This document shows positions 29,061-50,770 of a stretch of DNA of 64,000 nt, piece by piece. The DNA comes from Heliocidaris tuberculata (taxonomy: Eukaryota > Echinodermata > Echinoidea > Camarodonta > Echinometridae). The notes beneath the pieces are model-generated. The model did not search any database, had not been told where the DNA came from, and was given only the letters and a program-made list of their open reading frames with translations. Made by a program: the position numbers and the translations under genes. The stretch is taken from positions 26,366,205 to 26,430,204 of the forward strand of contig CM046850.1 in assembly GCA_025618425.1 (NCBI GenBank), written 5' to 3'. The stretch's first letter is position 1, and each line of letters starts with the position of its first letter.

Positions 29061-30106
29061 TACACAATTTATTTTTTAAAATTTAAATTAGTCTACATTT
29101 TAAATTTGTAAATTTACAGTGTAACAGTTGGATGAGTTGCTTATAGATCTATATTTATAACAGTTAGTCAGGAAGCCTGACATCAAGTGAACTTATGTTT
29201 AGTCAATAGACATACAAAAAATTAAAGTTTCAAACATTAAAGGAGGAAGAGTAGAATGGTGCATATTTCAACGATGCTTATAATCATAAAAGGGGAGAAC
29301 CAATGAACCATATTCACTACTGGTGTTTTTATCACATTATTTTCTCTACAATAATCATAGTCGTAATTTAGCCACCGATTTATAGGGTTTAGTATGTCTA
29401 GCTCTGTGGTCGATGAATTCTCGCCCTCTATTGTCCTATTTCATTAATGACTAACTTTATGAATGCCATCAAAATAATAATACCCAATGAGCTACATATT
29501 CGCCTAAACTCGCCAAGATATATAGTGTTTTTGCACTCTTGAGTATTAATATCAATATTGGGGTATTTGTCACATCAGCAATTATGAACAACAAAAGAAA
29601 GTGATAAGTAGAATATCTGAACGGAATGTTAAATGAGAGATAAACAGTTGTTTGCAGTAGGAATGTTGAATTGGAATCCAATTGACCACAAAGGGCACTA
29701 TGATTATAAGATACTCTATAATAATGTAAACAAGTTGTTTACAGCGGGAATGTTTAAGTGGAAATATGTATAAAAAGGAAAGGGCAGTAAGAAGTTCAAT
29801 GATGGCTCTCATCGGAGTTTTATTTCTTCGACTATTCCAGCACAACAACACAAGATGTCAAAAAAGTGTAAGGACGGTAGATCTTTTTAAAACAAAAGGA
29901 ACCTCAACATTTAAAACCACTTTCCTTTCGGGGGGGGGGGGGGGGGTGGAGGGGAGGGGGTAGAAAATGAAAATTCCTCAGACATGTGTTGTAAAATCCA
30001 GAATTTGTGTCTATAGCCAAATATGGAATGAGAAAGTGCCCAAGTTTAATTTATTACCTGCTACATTATCTCATTAAAACATATTTGGACTCGGTATTAA
30101 CCTCGT
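29061..30106 (+). other. Intergenic, end of unit 1
   Basis: AT-rich with a G run at 29929-29946. Two related stretches of about 50 bp (AAACAGTTGTTTGCAGTAGG near 29642, AACAAGTTGTTTACAGCGGG near 29728) form a direct repeat. No gene. Confidence 0.45.
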
Positions 30107-30234
30107 GTACTTTTCCCTCGTCAGCAAATGATGTTCATGTACTTTTAACATTTTCATGTATACAACTAGGTGATAATGTTTTGCATGTTCGGTTTGGTGT
30201 TGTTTATCCAGCCACCAGTTTTCTGGATTAACTG

Positions 30235-30734
30235 GTCTCAGCTATTTGGGTGTTTTTGGTTTTGTTTTGTTTTGTTTTGTTTTTTTAATAATAATTTTGC
30301 TTGAATCTTGAGTTTCGTACAGTATATACATGTACATGTAAATGACAATGACCTTTATATCCAGCTAAATGACTTTCATGATGGGTGCTGACTGCTGACC
30401 CAAATATGAAGAGGTTGAATAGTAATATTAATGTTATTTTATGTGGAGTTAAAAAAGGGAATGAATATATCATAACTATAACTCTTGTCTTCAATGTTCT
30501 TTCAATAAATTGTTATTGCATCATACTGCCCATTGTTCTATATCAGAATTTGTATGATTAATTGCATCCACCATAAAGTTTATGATATATACATGAAGTT
30601 TTCATCATACGTCTTCTTGCCAGTTTTTGTGTTTTGGGGAAATCCATCCCTGGTGGTAGACTGGCCTAGCTGAAACGTGTGTTCTAAGAGTGACAAATGC
30701 AACAACAACAACAACAACAAGAAGAAATGAGAGA
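30235..30734 (+). other. Intergenic, start of unit 2
   Basis: (GTTTT)n at 30260-30282, then AT-rich sequence and an (AAC)n run at 30700-30720. No gene. Confidence 0.5.
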
Positions 30735-30771
30735 AAATAATGGAAAGGGTATTGGAGAGAGGAAAGAGGGG

Positions 30772-30823
<52 letters not shown>

Positions 30824-31015
30824 AGGGAAAGAGAAAGGGAGGGAGGGCGTGGAAAATAAAACTAGGATTTTAGATGGAAATAAATTTTGCCGCTGATCTA
30901 TGAGGAACAATGTACATGTACTTCTACCAGGGGAATAGACCCTTAAATTAATTAAATGCACATTAGCATGATATTAAGATAAAAATGAAATGAAGATGAA
31001 AGATGCAAGACACTA

Positions 31016-31138
31016 GGTGCCATTGCATAAAGACTTACTATTATAGTAACTTTGCCATCAATGGTAACTACCATGGTAACGTTGCTCAAGAGCCAATCAA
31101 AATCCAGTATTCCATGAAAAGTTACTATAATAGCAAGT
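31016..31138 (+). mobile_element. Degenerate relative of the palindromic mini-element, unit 2
   Basis: TTGCATAAAGACTTACTATT, AGCCAATCAAAATCCAGTAT and GTTACTATAATAGCAAGT match the element at 62258. The right terminus is lost where the sequence jumps into a second partial copy of the GA-rich block at about 31139. Confidence 0.6.
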
Positions 31139-31308
31139 ATAAAGTTTATGATATATACATGAAGTTTTCATCATACGTCTTCTTGCCAGTTTTTGAGAAA
31201 ATAATGGAAAGAGTATTGGAGAGAGGAAAGAGAGGGAGGGGAGAGAGAGAGAGTGACAAATACAACAAAATATGAGATAAAAACTAATGGAAAGGGTATT
31301 GGAGAGAG

Positions 31309-31360
<52 letters not shown>

Positions 31361-31465
31361 AATACACCAAAAAATGAGAGAAAAAATAATGGAATGGTTA
31401 TTGGAGAGAAGAAAGAGAGGGAGGGAGAAAGAGAGAGAGGGGAGGGAAAGAGAAAGGGAGGGGGC

Positions 31466-32072
31466 GTTGTTGTTGAAAATGTGCCCAGATTACTAACTAA
31501 CCCCAAACATCCAATCAGTCTAGCGCCCTCTTAGTTTCACACTATCTCAAACTGCGTCCCATTGAAAACAAACAACGCAGACTTTTTTCGCAATATATTG
31601 CACAGTAAAGGCCGGCTTATACGAGGCGTCATTTGGATTGCGTCAGTAGCAGAGTACCAGCGTAAATCGAGCCTGTGAACTAGGAAAATGTAGGATTAAA
31701 AGTAAGAATTTGGCGTTTAGATGTTAGAGGTCTAGGCACATTTTGTACCCAGTCATGCATGGAGCTAGGCTGTGTGAGTGGTTTGAACACTTGAAAGAAA
31801 ACCCGAGCCATTCTTGGAGAAACTCATTCCTTTGGCTGTAAGCAGTTTTTTACTTTGAATATTTATGTCAATGTATCATAGCAAAACGGCTGTTCACGAT
31901 TGACTTCAGTATGCCCTTTTCCCACAATTAGCCTTTTTACAGCAAGTGCTATCCCGTCTCCATTTTAACCACTTAATTTTTTAAATCTAAAAGTTTTTCT
32001 TCTTTTTTTTTCTTTTTAGCCCTTCCACAGGGTTCCTTTATTAAACAATATCATACATAAAAATATACAAGA

Positions 32073-32111
<39 letters not shown>

Positions 32112-33872
32112 CTTTACATATACAGAAAAAACGAAACCGAGATTTATCGATGTTTAAACATATCTTAATCACAGATATGATTAATAAATGACACATATTT
32201 GTAAAGCTAGGATCCTCTTCTTTCATTTGATGCCACTCATATTATGATACATACCTCACACATGAGTGAATAAAGACAATATGAAGCAGGGCTACAAAAA
32301 GTCGTTTGGCCAACGATATCTGAATTTCAAAGAGATAATCACATTTCTAGAAAGTTCATTTTCTGCCCTTTCGTATGACACCTCAATAGAGAAAAAATGA
32401 GCCAGGGATGACGAAGCTCTGTTGGTGTTAAGTGATGCTCGCATTTCCATGGTTTATTAAACGAATCCGTTTGAACTGGCTGCCTGTTCTAGCAATAAAA
32501 AAAATAAGACAAACAGTCTTCATGCACGGCTGATCGTCAACAAAATGGAGTGGTGAGTACAAAATGATAAAAGAGGATTCATAGTGAGGTACGTTTTCAT
32601 AAACCTTCTTGACCATGCAATTAACAACAGAGCAACGAGTATTTCTGGTAACAGAATGGGGACGATCTGGGAGACTTTAATAAATCATGGAAATGCAAGC
32701 ATCAAGGCTGAGACAAGTGGTTGGGGCTAATGTTAACTGAGGATATAACATTAATTAGTCTAGTCGGAAAGGGGGGTTCCCGTGCACCATCGAGTTACAT
32801 TTTGTTCAACCAACTTTTTTATAATGCCTGAAGTGTCTAGTTAATGAATTTTGATGTTCCCATTGCCAAATCGTGTCCCATGGGGTTCAAAATCGGCCAT
32901 TTTGGCAGCCATCTTGATTCCATAATTAGCATACCTTTTGAATTAGACATCATGCATGAATAAATAAAACAGCATAAAACATAATAATTATGACGAGGAA
33001 TCGATTCAGAGAGTAATTTTTGTGTTTTGAGTAACCTGGATTCCACAAAACATCCAAAAGTGTGAAGAAAAGAAAAAAAATTGCACAAAAAATCGTGCAT
33101 CTTAACGCCATCTTGTTTTTCAACTAGTAAAAACAATGATTAACCTTCAAATTTTTACTAAAATATGTTGAGAGGGATCTAATCATGATTTTCATGCATA
33201 AATTTACACATATACCTTCAAAAAATGTACCAGTATGGTCAGCTTAATGACACCTCTCAGATTAGGAAATACATGCGTTTTTCATGCAATATCGAAACCC
33301 CATAGACTTCTGTGTGTTGAGACGCTTTTATCAGCATGTTTGGTAAGAGTTTTACGTTGAGTTATGGGCTTAAATGCATAAAATTAAATTTAATTTTATA
33401 GTGTACATTGAGTACTTTGTAGTGCTTGATGGTTTATACTCAAAGACGTAAAATTAATCATTTGAGACCAAATTGAACATAGATACACATTGTAGTAGAT
33501 TAGGGTAATGTTTGCGTGTTAGAGAAGGCACGTTTCAACCCTCTCCCAATATGATAGGTAAGATTCATGCATATTCAAGCCATAGACGTAGGATTCAAAC
33601 ATACATTGATGCTTAAAAATTGATATGATATGTGTCAATAATGCTGTACGTAACGGAAAGGTTTAAGAATAACAAAATTTCGTTGTTTAAGATAGAAATA
33701 TGCCTTCTTGCGATCGAACACACCTTGATATTAGTAATGAGATGTAGATAGTTTGGGTCCCAGAATTTACACTGGAAGAACAGATTTACCAGCGAACATT
33801 AATGATTATCTTTAATGTCATTTTGGAATGCGTTGAAAGGATAATTTCATGATTCATAAACGTAGGTGTATC
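31466..33872 (+). other. Intergenic, unit 2
   Basis: Counterpart of 1491-3897 with a longer (AT)n run (32078-32104) and the broken exon-like ORF at 32265-32490. No gene. Confidence 0.45.
32265..32490 (-). pseudogene. Unit 2 copy of the exon-like ORF, broken
   Basis: Homologous to 59150-59383. ACT TTA CAC has become ACT TAA CAC, and the TTCCCGATTGAGG stretch is altered to one with a further stop. Edges are approximate. Confidence 0.3.
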
Positions 33873-34698
33873 CAGTGGCATATCTAAGGGGGGGGGCAGA
33901 GGGGACACTTGCCCCGGGCGGCACTTGAAGGGGCGCAAAAATGCAAAAGAGAGAAAGAAAAGGGGGAGAAACACTAAAATATTTATGGTCTTTGAAGGTT
34001 ATTTGCGTCCCAGTCAAGGACAAAATGCATAAGAAATGGTGTTTTATAGGGTTTGAAATGCAAAAATTTTCTAAAGCTCGGTCGCTTCGCTCCCTCGCAT
34101 AATTATGTTCAGGATTTAGCCTTTTCGGGCCCCTAACGGCGTTTTAAAGTGTTAACCATTAATTGACTCTAGTTACTTTGCCCCCCCCCCCCCCCCGCAT
34201 AAGGCAGAGGCTTATTAAACTTTGCGCCCCCAGATGGGCTATAGGCGCATAAAAAGCACTTTCAAGGTATAGAACATTCGAAATAACTCATAAATTTGCT
34301 TTGCAATTGCTTTGCTAAATTCCTCTAATTTATTTCTTCAGGTTTTCATTCATTATGCGCCCCCAAAATAGAAATTTCCAAAGATTTTTTTAACAATCCT
34401 TTGCTAGGTAGCTGTATTCCCTTGGATTTGTTTTTCTATTAAGGGTAAAATGTATTGAAAATTTCGATTTGAGGGGTGAAAAGGAAAAAAAATCTACCGC
34501 TCGGTCGCGTTGCGACCTCACTTATGCAATAACTCATCAAATTTGGGCTAACACCCCCGGATTATGTGCATCAAAACTCATATTCACGTAGTGCCATCAT
34601 TTCTAAATTAAGAACGCTCATTAATCTGAGTTTGGGTATGGGAAGGGCGCAGATTTAATAGTTTGCCCCGGGCGCCAGAATACCTAGATACGCCACTG
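33873..34698 (+). mobile_element. Non-autonomous hAT-type element, unit 2 (longer form)
   Basis: Same insertion as in unit 1, with GGTGTATC duplications at 33865-33872 and 34699-34706. It keeps an interior segment (about 34382-34650) lost from unit 1. Its left end has CAGTGGCATATC, one change from the unit 1 end. Confidence 0.83.
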
Positions 34699-35199
34699 GG
34701 TGTATCACTTTGTAAAGATACTCAGGAACAAAATATACCCGAATGGCGAGATTGAGTACATTTTCAGATGGATAAATAAAGTTACACAAATATATAAGTC
34801 TATGGTACATGATCCAGATTTTCGTTACAAGTAAAACTCCCTGCTAGAATATGAGGTTACAGTTGCCCGAATATAAGGTGTCGGCGCCATTCTAGGTATT
34901 TTCACATTCATGGGGTGATGCAGTCCATTACCCCCCCCCCCCCCCCTCCCCGCCTTATAAGCCTATGAAGATATTCATAATGATTATAATTCCGCATAAT
35001 TTTCTAATTTATCTATATTGTTTGCTAATTGTTGCTTAGATCATGCTGGTAATGATGATCTGCCTATGTTTCTTTCCCCATTATTTTCTTTGATAGTGAT
35101 GATGATGATTTTTTGTGATGACGGTGGGTCATAGTACTTGCATACTGTGATTACTCGTACTAAGAGTATTCACGTAAAGTTTGTTGACATCATCCTTTT

Positions 35200-35689
35200 T
35201 GAACAGTATCTTCGTCTCTCCTCTCACATCTCACCTCTCTATCTCTTTCTTTCTTTATTTCTCTCTCTCTCTGTGTTCTTGTCTCTTGCGCTCTTCCTCC
35301 CCTTTACTTTCTCAATTCTCCCTCTCTGTATTTCTCACTTCCTGTCTCTGTTCTTCCTCTTCTTCCCTCTTCCTTCCCTCTCTATCTCCCTTTTTCCATC
35401 TCACCTCTCTTTCCCGCACTCTTCTTTTATGTTCCTGGCTATCCTCCCTTCTTCTATATATCTTCCAATTCTCTCCATGTCCACCTTCTTCCTTCGTATT
35501 TTGGTCTGTCTTTCTGTCCATGCACCATCTTTCCCTCATCTCTGTTTTTGTCTGAAGTGCATCGCCAATTTCACCCTATATGTTTCTCCTTGTCCATCTC
35601 TCCCTCTTTGTTTCTCTCTCTGTCTCTCTCTCTGTCTCTCTCTTATCCTCTTTCTCTGTCTATATTTTGTTCTCTCCTTCCCCTCAGCG

Positions 35690-35720
<31 letters not shown>

Positions 35721-36700
35721 CTTGTCTCTTAACCATGTACCTTCGATGTCTCTCTTTGCCTTCCTTCTTCTCCCCCTCTCACTCTCTCCACTGTCATGAC
35801 TGTTCTTCTCTGTCTACATCACTCTCCTGTCTCCTCCCCCACTTTTTTCGGTCTCTGTCTGTCTTCCTATTCCCCTTACCTTATTTTCTCCCTGTCTCTC
35901 TCCTTCTGCCCAACTTCTTTCCCCTCCTTCTCTTGAATCGCTGCTCTCACCCCCTCACTCCCCCCCCCCATCCATTTCCTTGTTCCATCTCTCCTTTCTC
36001 CCCAACTTCTCTTCTTGTCTGTTTGTATGTCTGTCTACCCCCCCCCCCCTCTCTTTCTCTCTCTTTGCATGCCTGTCTCTTTCTCTCTCTATCCATCCCC
36101 ACCTCTTATTTCCTCCCTGTCATGCCTGTGTCTCTCCATCTCTCCCTCACTCTATTTCTCTCCCTTTCATCTCAAAAATCTGTTCTGTCTCCATTTTCAC
36201 TAACTATCCCCCCTTCCCCCTCTCTCCATCACTAATTTGATCCTTCCCCCTCAGCGCGTGCGCGCTCTCCCTCTCCCTCTCTCATCTTACCACCCACTCC
36301 CTTATACCATCTGATCTCCCTCTTCCCTACCCGTTTCTCTGCTTGTCTGTTTCTCTCTCTGACTCTGTCTGTCTGTCTGTCTTTTGCTCTCAATCATTCC
36401 CCGTCTCTCCTTTCTTCCCTGTCTTGCCTTGCCTTGCCTTGCCTTCTTTTCTTTTCTGTTCTCTCTCCTCCTCATCTACTTTCTCTCCCCACCCTTCTCA
36501 GTCACCATCTTCCTCTTACGTCCTTTATCCCTCTTTTCTCCCTGTCTCCCCTGCCTCTGCATCCTCTCTCCGTCTTTCTCCTCCCCCTCTCTCTATGTGA
36601 CTCTCTCTCTCTTCCCCTCTCTCTCTCTAAACCTCTCCTCTCTTTTTCTCCCTTTCTCTAGCTCTCTCCGTCTCTGCATCTTCTTTCCCTTCATGTCTCT
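35200..36700 (+). repeat. Polypyrimidine tract, unit 2
   Basis: About 1.5 kb nearly all C and T on the plus strand, without the two insertions seen in unit 1. A 365-codon frame at 35138-36235 arises from this composition and is serine/leucine-rich low complexity, not a gene. Confidence 0.87.
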
Positions 36701-36988
36701 AACCTGACATCTTAGTTAATTTTTGAGATAATCATCTCCATTACTCAAAAACTATATTTGCTATTAACTGATTTCATCAAATCATTCCCAGTAAGATCAT
36801 TTTTACAATTAGAATATTTGTCACCGGAGCATGCGTCTTAGAACCGTCATATCACTCAATGCAACAACTATGTACTTCTTTTAAGATTAACAAAGTGAAA
36901 CTTTACAAGTCAGATAGGGTTTAATTGAAGTTTTATTCGTTAATGAATTTTAAATTCTATTGGCATTTCTGGAAAGAGTCCTATGATT

Positions 36989-37405
36989 TCACAATAGCCA
37001 TAATTCACCGAGTGTGTCAATACAATCCGAGGAAATTTTCTTTTTGCGATTAGAAACATCATCCACTGTGCTGGAGCAATTAGCCTATCAAAGGTAAATC
37101 AGTATCCGATTCGAACACTTCAAAACTAACCTAAAGTAGATGATGATATGGAAACTAAATCAGACAGATTTTTAAAATGTGTTTGCATTTCAGAAATTCA
37201 TGAGATATGTTTTGGTCGACTTCACGAATGTCACCGGACACCGTCATCATCTGAAAAACAAACGCAACAAAACATAAAGTTATATTGAATTTCCAAACCG
37301 ATATGACAAAGCACTGAGAAGAAAATAACATATCCATGATTCAAATAATAATACTAGCCGTTTATGAATATCATCAAGATCAATATTTTGGAGATTTTCA
37401 CCATG
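36989..37405 (-). pseudogene. Small-gene copy in unit 2, frameshifted
   Basis: Equivalent blocks are 37334-37405, 37131-37250 and 36989-37065. The middle block has lost one base relative to units 1 and 3, so the frame after KCKHI runs into a stop. The donor of the first block reads ATATGT instead of GTATGT, and that block has three amino-acid changes (RIELLIE to RLVLLFE). The last block stays open with two silent changes and one Ser to Asn. It is a degraded copy if the gene is real. Confidence 0.45.
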
Positions 37406-38180
37406 CTTTGAATAGGCTGATTGTTTGGAAAATCAACAACAATTCTGCTTGAATGACCACATTTTATACACATCGAAAATGAAAAATAAAAATGTTAGTG
37501 AGAGGTCATCACGGTATGTAATAATAAAGATTTTGAGAGAATGGGTTAATTTTGGACAGATTTGAATTAATTTAATGTGAATTTTATTCTTTTTGTCGGA
37601 AATATTATGCAAATAAATGAATGAATGAATGAATGAATGGATGAATGTAGTCTGCAGGCACAGACCCTAGTCAGTCGTAAAAGAGTGTCTGCACTGTAAG
37701 ACTATCATAGCCCCTATACTATAACTGATCATATATTGACACGAAAAGTAAGGAGCTGGGTTAGTCTTCTCTCAAGACACAATGATTTTCTGATAAAGTG
37801 TCAAATTAGGGTCTGTGCTAGCAGACTAGGATCAATGCACGAACTCTCTTATAAAACTTGATCGTAATGCAGTACACATTGGAACTACAAATCTTTGGTA
37901 ACAGAACACCCGTAGATAGCCATACTGCCAATAGATGCGGCGTCTTTGTTAAACAAATTACACAGAACACACTTACATTAAGATGGTTTAGACTCATAAA
38001 TAATTATGCAAATTACAGTGAAACATTTGTTTGAACTGTGTATTTTTAATCAACGGAGAGGAAGTCAACAGAAACATAAATGTTCTAATGTAACTGCATT
38101 TACACATAAACTATGAACTTCAAGATTCATAGTGCATACCAAGATTGAGAGGTGAAAATAGTCTAAGAAATTCTACCAAC

Positions 38181-46582
<8,402 letters not shown>

Positions 46583-46668
46583 CTTGACTGAAATTAAAAT
46601 ACACGGGAAATCATGAATTCATATGTGCAATAGACCGCTTCGGTAATGTATGCAAATTTTATACTTAC

Positions 46669-46726
46669 CTTTCAAACAAGGGTTGTTCTTGACAACCTGA
46701 AAGCTTTCCGGAGGCTTGCCGGGCAT
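46669..46726 (-). CDS. Protease copy B leader exon with in-frame upstream ATG
   Basis: Same sequence, donor and frame as the leader exon of copy A, including the ATG at 46724-46726 and the open join to the signal-peptide exon through an 81-bp intron. Treated as mainly leader for the same reason: the downstream ATG starts a typical signal peptide. Confidence 0.6.
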
Positions 46727-46772
46727 AGCAACAAATAATGTGTGTAAACTGGATTCCAATCATTGAGGCTCA

Positions 46773-46782
46773 TTTATAAAAA
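46773..46782 (-). promoter_or_regulatory. Candidate TATA box of protease copy B
   Basis: Minus-strand TTTTTATAAA, at the same distance from the leader exon as in copy A. The flanking sequence matches copy A for at least several hundred bases upstream, so both copies should have the same proximal regulation. Confidence 0.58.
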
Positions 46783-47138
46783 GCAGGTTAATGGAATAGC
46801 TCGTCACTAGGTGCTCCGAGAATATTTTTTTTATGTGCATAAATTTGTATACATTACAGAAGCGGTGTATTATACTGTGTCTCGATCGTACCATTAAGGG
46901 TTGCTTTTCAACAACAACAACAACAAAATAGAAGTGAAAAAATGAAATAACATAAATCTACACCAATAACAGATTAAATTGTTATTTATTTGTTAGTATT
47001 ACCATATAAGCCGATATCTTTGCGTACAGAAGAAGAAATACATTGGTAGTAGGCCTACTTTATTTCAGGAATCGTTTTATTTTGAAAAATTATTAAAGAT
47101 AGGCCTACAGTAATCTTTATTAAAACAAATTTGTTTGT

Positions 47139-47621
47139 AGTATTAGACCAAATGGATATAGAACCAAATTAATAATAGACAAATGGTCATTAGACAAACA
47201 GAAAATTGGACCAAATGATTATTAGACCAATTATTGGGCAGTAGACGAAATGATCATTACATTAGTCATTGGACGAAATTATGAGTAGACGTAAGGGTAT
47301 TTAGACGAAGTGATGATTAGACCATGTGGGTATATATATATACGAATTGGGTTTAGCCGAACTGTCGATTAGACCAAATGGGTATTGGACGAACTGGATA
47401 TAAGACAAAGTGTTATTTGGACAAAATGGGTATAGACCAATTGGTAAGTAGACCAAATGGTTATTGGACAAAATGCTTAGGCCCTATAGACTTACTGGTC
47501 ATTAGACGAAATGTTATTGGACAAAGTGATAATTGGACCAATTGGTTATAGGACGAAATGTTGATGGACGAAATGATAGACAAAATGACATATGGCAATT
47601 AGACCAAATGTCAATTTATCT
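47139..47621 (+). repeat. Degenerate TAGACCAAATGG minisatellite, unit 2
   Basis: Same array as in unit 1 with the same repeat order and only isolated base changes. Confidence 0.8.
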
Positions 47622-47756
47622 GCACTGACCATCATTGGTAAAAGAAGAGGCACATGGCATTTCTTTCCCTGTATAGTAAAACCAACATTCCTCGAGCAAA
47701 TCAATGGCATAGCTCTTTTTCAGGTTTTTATGGGGGAAAACAACATACCCCTAAGT

Positions 47757-48182
47757 CAGTCGGACCCAACTCCGGAAAACCGAGCACAGTTATATACTCC
47801 GAAAACGGCGTAAGAATATCGAGCCCTCATCGTTCAGTGCAAGGCAGTGTGTACAGAAGGCATGGGGGAAATATTGCAAAGTCAACCAGCCAACGATATA
47901 GAATTTTTTAAAAATGATGCTGCGTGCCAATTATCTTCAAAATCCTTGAATGATTCGTCATATGAAATGAATTTCAAATGACAAACGTTTGAAATAAATT
48001 TATCCGCAGCATTATTTTTGAAAAATATATTATCAACAGCAGGTCGACATTGCACGATTTTCCCCATGTCTTTTGTACACACCGTCTCGCACTGAACGAT
48101 GAGGGCTCTATATTCATCTTGCTCCATACGCCGTTTTCGGAGTATATACCTGTGCTCGGTTTTCCGGAGTTGGGTCTGACTG
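47757..48182 (+). mobile_element. TIR element with about 150-bp inverted arms, unit 2
   Basis: Same element and same TAAGT flanks (47752-47756 and 48183-48187) as in unit 1, nearly identical in sequence. It was therefore present before the segmental duplication. Confidence 0.7.
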
Positions 48183-48408
48183 TAAGTGACATTTCTTAAA
48201 TATTATATTTATGAATTCGATGTCAATCAAAATTCTAGGCATTCCAGATATGCTTGGAAGTATGCCTATATGGAAATTTATTTTTAAAAATCCGATTCCT
48301 CCGAGGAAGAATTGGAAAATATTCTTGTTCAACAAGAACAACTTACTTGATTCTAGGCCTCGGACGAGTAATGATGTCGAAGAAAGCTTCTGTAAGTCTT
48401 CAGAGTGA

Positions 48409-48683
48409 TGATCTAGTAGAGAACTGATCAGATCTGGTGATGGGCTAGGCGAGATGAGCTGTATTTAAGACCTTCTGGAGCAACAGATGGAGCTTTCCCG
48501 AGACTCGCGTGATGCATTTTTTTTGGCAAAGATTAGAAAGCTACGTGACAAAAATTCAGTCGAAACAACATCTCTTTTTTATACTCTCTCTCTCTCTCTC
48601 TCTCTCTCTGTCTTTGTCTTTTAATTCTATTGTCTCATTCATGAGTATTCAAAATGCATTTCGAGAAAGATCTTTTATTTTCA

Positions 48684-48716
<33 letters not shown>

Positions 48717-48825
48717 GTTATTAAGATTTCTATTTTTTTTCTCCGTTATCATTGCTCACATTGCAAATTCGAGCGAGATATTTTATTACTGTATTGTCTC
48801 TCTTATTACCTTTATTAGTTCATTT

Positions 48826-48865
<40 letters not shown>

Positions 48866-50480
48866 CCTCTCTTTCTTTGTCTTTTATTCCTATTGTCTCA
48901 TTTAATGAGTGCTCAAAATACATTTCAGTCAAGATCTTTTATTCCTATTGTCTCCTTTATTATCTTTATTAGTTTAATTGTTCTCCGAAGATGTAGGATG
49001 GACATGGGGTACAAGTCATATCCTCCTTAAAGATAAACTTGAGTTCTGGTCATGCGATTACATTGTGAAAGACACTTTCTCAAAGCGATCATGGCTATTG
49101 GGCAATGTTGATAATGTCTACATAAGAATTGGTGTATACTGTGAGGTTTTGGAATCATCAAAATTATTACTACATATTGACCCAATCTGGCTGAAAAACA
49201 CATGCACTGCAAACATAAATGGGTATGGAACTTGACATACTTTTGGCATGAATGTTCGGCCCGAACACTTCAGCTATTTCTCGTCATATTTCGAAAAAGA
49301 GGTCATTTGACAATGTTTCAGGAGAAGTCTTTTTCAAGGGACATTATTTTCTACTATGATGTTCTTCAAAACTGACATAAAAGGAATGAGAAAGCTCTCC
49401 AAAAAAATTCACCTTTCCCAGAACTCAACCTTCTCTTTAAATAAGAAACACATTGCAGAATGTCTATTAGTAATTCTTCTACATCGGTGAAAGAAATTAA
49501 AGACAATGGTGTTTCATTTTTTTTTCTTTTAAGTATTCAATATTGTGTTTCTATATGATGTCCTTTTAAAGATTAAACATACTCGTTATGAAGAGATAAA
49601 ACAGTTTTATGTTGGAAATCCCTCACTTTTCTTTCTAGGTAGGCTCGTTCGCTTTGATCGCATGCCTAGAGATCATGTCAATGATCATTTAGGTCTACTA
49701 CTATTGTGTAGATCTCAAATAAATCAAATCAAACCAAATTAGGGTCTGATAACACAATTTTGATGATAACAAGAAAGTACAATAAAATGTACCATAACAA
49801 ATCCAGCTGTCACTTCTCATTTTATGTCTTCGTTTATTTTATCAGTATTTGTGATACCAACAAGTGTGCAGGCATGCATGTTCAGATGTTCGCATAATCA
49901 TTCTGTTTCCTGATTTTAATTTATACGTCAGAAAGTTGAAAACCTTTCTGTAATGTTACAATATAAAGCAATGTATCTTATAATGAACATAGATACGACG
50001 ACACTGATATCATTAGCATCATCATCAATAAGCCTATTAATTTCATTATTGCAGTAGAGGCCTGGACGATATAACTTTTGATTATAATTCTCTTTATGCA
50101 CGTAGGAAATTAGCATATTTCCAACTGTTTGTGTAGAAAGAGCGATTGGGAATTTTTCGTTGAAATTTTTAAAAGGTTCTCCTCCCGTAGAACACGCAAG
50201 AACATGATAATTATGCTTCTGAGTCCGCCCTTTCGGTTTTAATAGTTCGCAAACTTTCTAGTCAAAATGCTGATTCGTGTTGGTGCCATGCACGTTTTCG
50301 AGCAAATAGTGTACTTGGCCTGCATTGCTTAACTTATCATATTAGGATAAAAAATAAGGATTTTAAAAACTCATACCGGTACCAGGTAATACCATGAGAA
50401 CAGACAGGTGTGATTTTTCATGTTGTTTCACGGTTGGGGTGGATGTCTAAAAGTGCGTGGGTAATATAGTGTGGGAGGTT
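48409..50480 (+). other. Intergenic, unit 2
   Basis: Counterpart of 21419-23490, with three (CT)n blocks at 48583-48872 and the left inverted arm beginning about 50095. No gene. Confidence 0.4.
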
Positions 50481-50488
50481 ATTATTAA

Positions 50489-50560
50489 CCCATTGCCTAC
50501 AGGGACCGAGTGGTACCTGTATTAGGCCTATGGGAATTAGAGAATTCAGTAGTCAACGGG
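50489..50560 (+). mobile_element. 72-bp TTAA-flanked mini-element, unit 2 only
   Basis: Ends are CCCATTGCCTAC and GTAGTCAACGGG, which pair at 10 of 12 positions. The element is bounded by TTAA on both sides (50485-50488 and 50561-50564). Unit 1 has a single TTAA at the site (near 23499). TTAA duplication and CCC ends fit a piggyBac-like non-autonomous element. Confidence 0.6.
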
Positions 50561-50770
50561 TTAATTGTATGCAGTCCTTCGGTGTTGGTGAAACACCGAA
50601 ACTGAATTCTAAGGCCCGTGTTCATCACAGGATTACCACTGAATGTATTTGCATCTCCAGTTATACTAGGACAGTGTTTGGTGTCGAGAGGGTGTCCTTA
50701 CACCAATGAACACAAAATACACATCAAGGATCAATGTCACTTCAAGCATTCTATGTTCATTCTGAAAACA

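Noticed and set aside
35138..36235. 365-codon open frame, the longest in the window
   Set aside because: It is made of serine, leucine and phenylalanine from C/T-only repeats, has sister frames open at the same place, and is interrupted by unrelated insertions in unit 1. Composition explains it.
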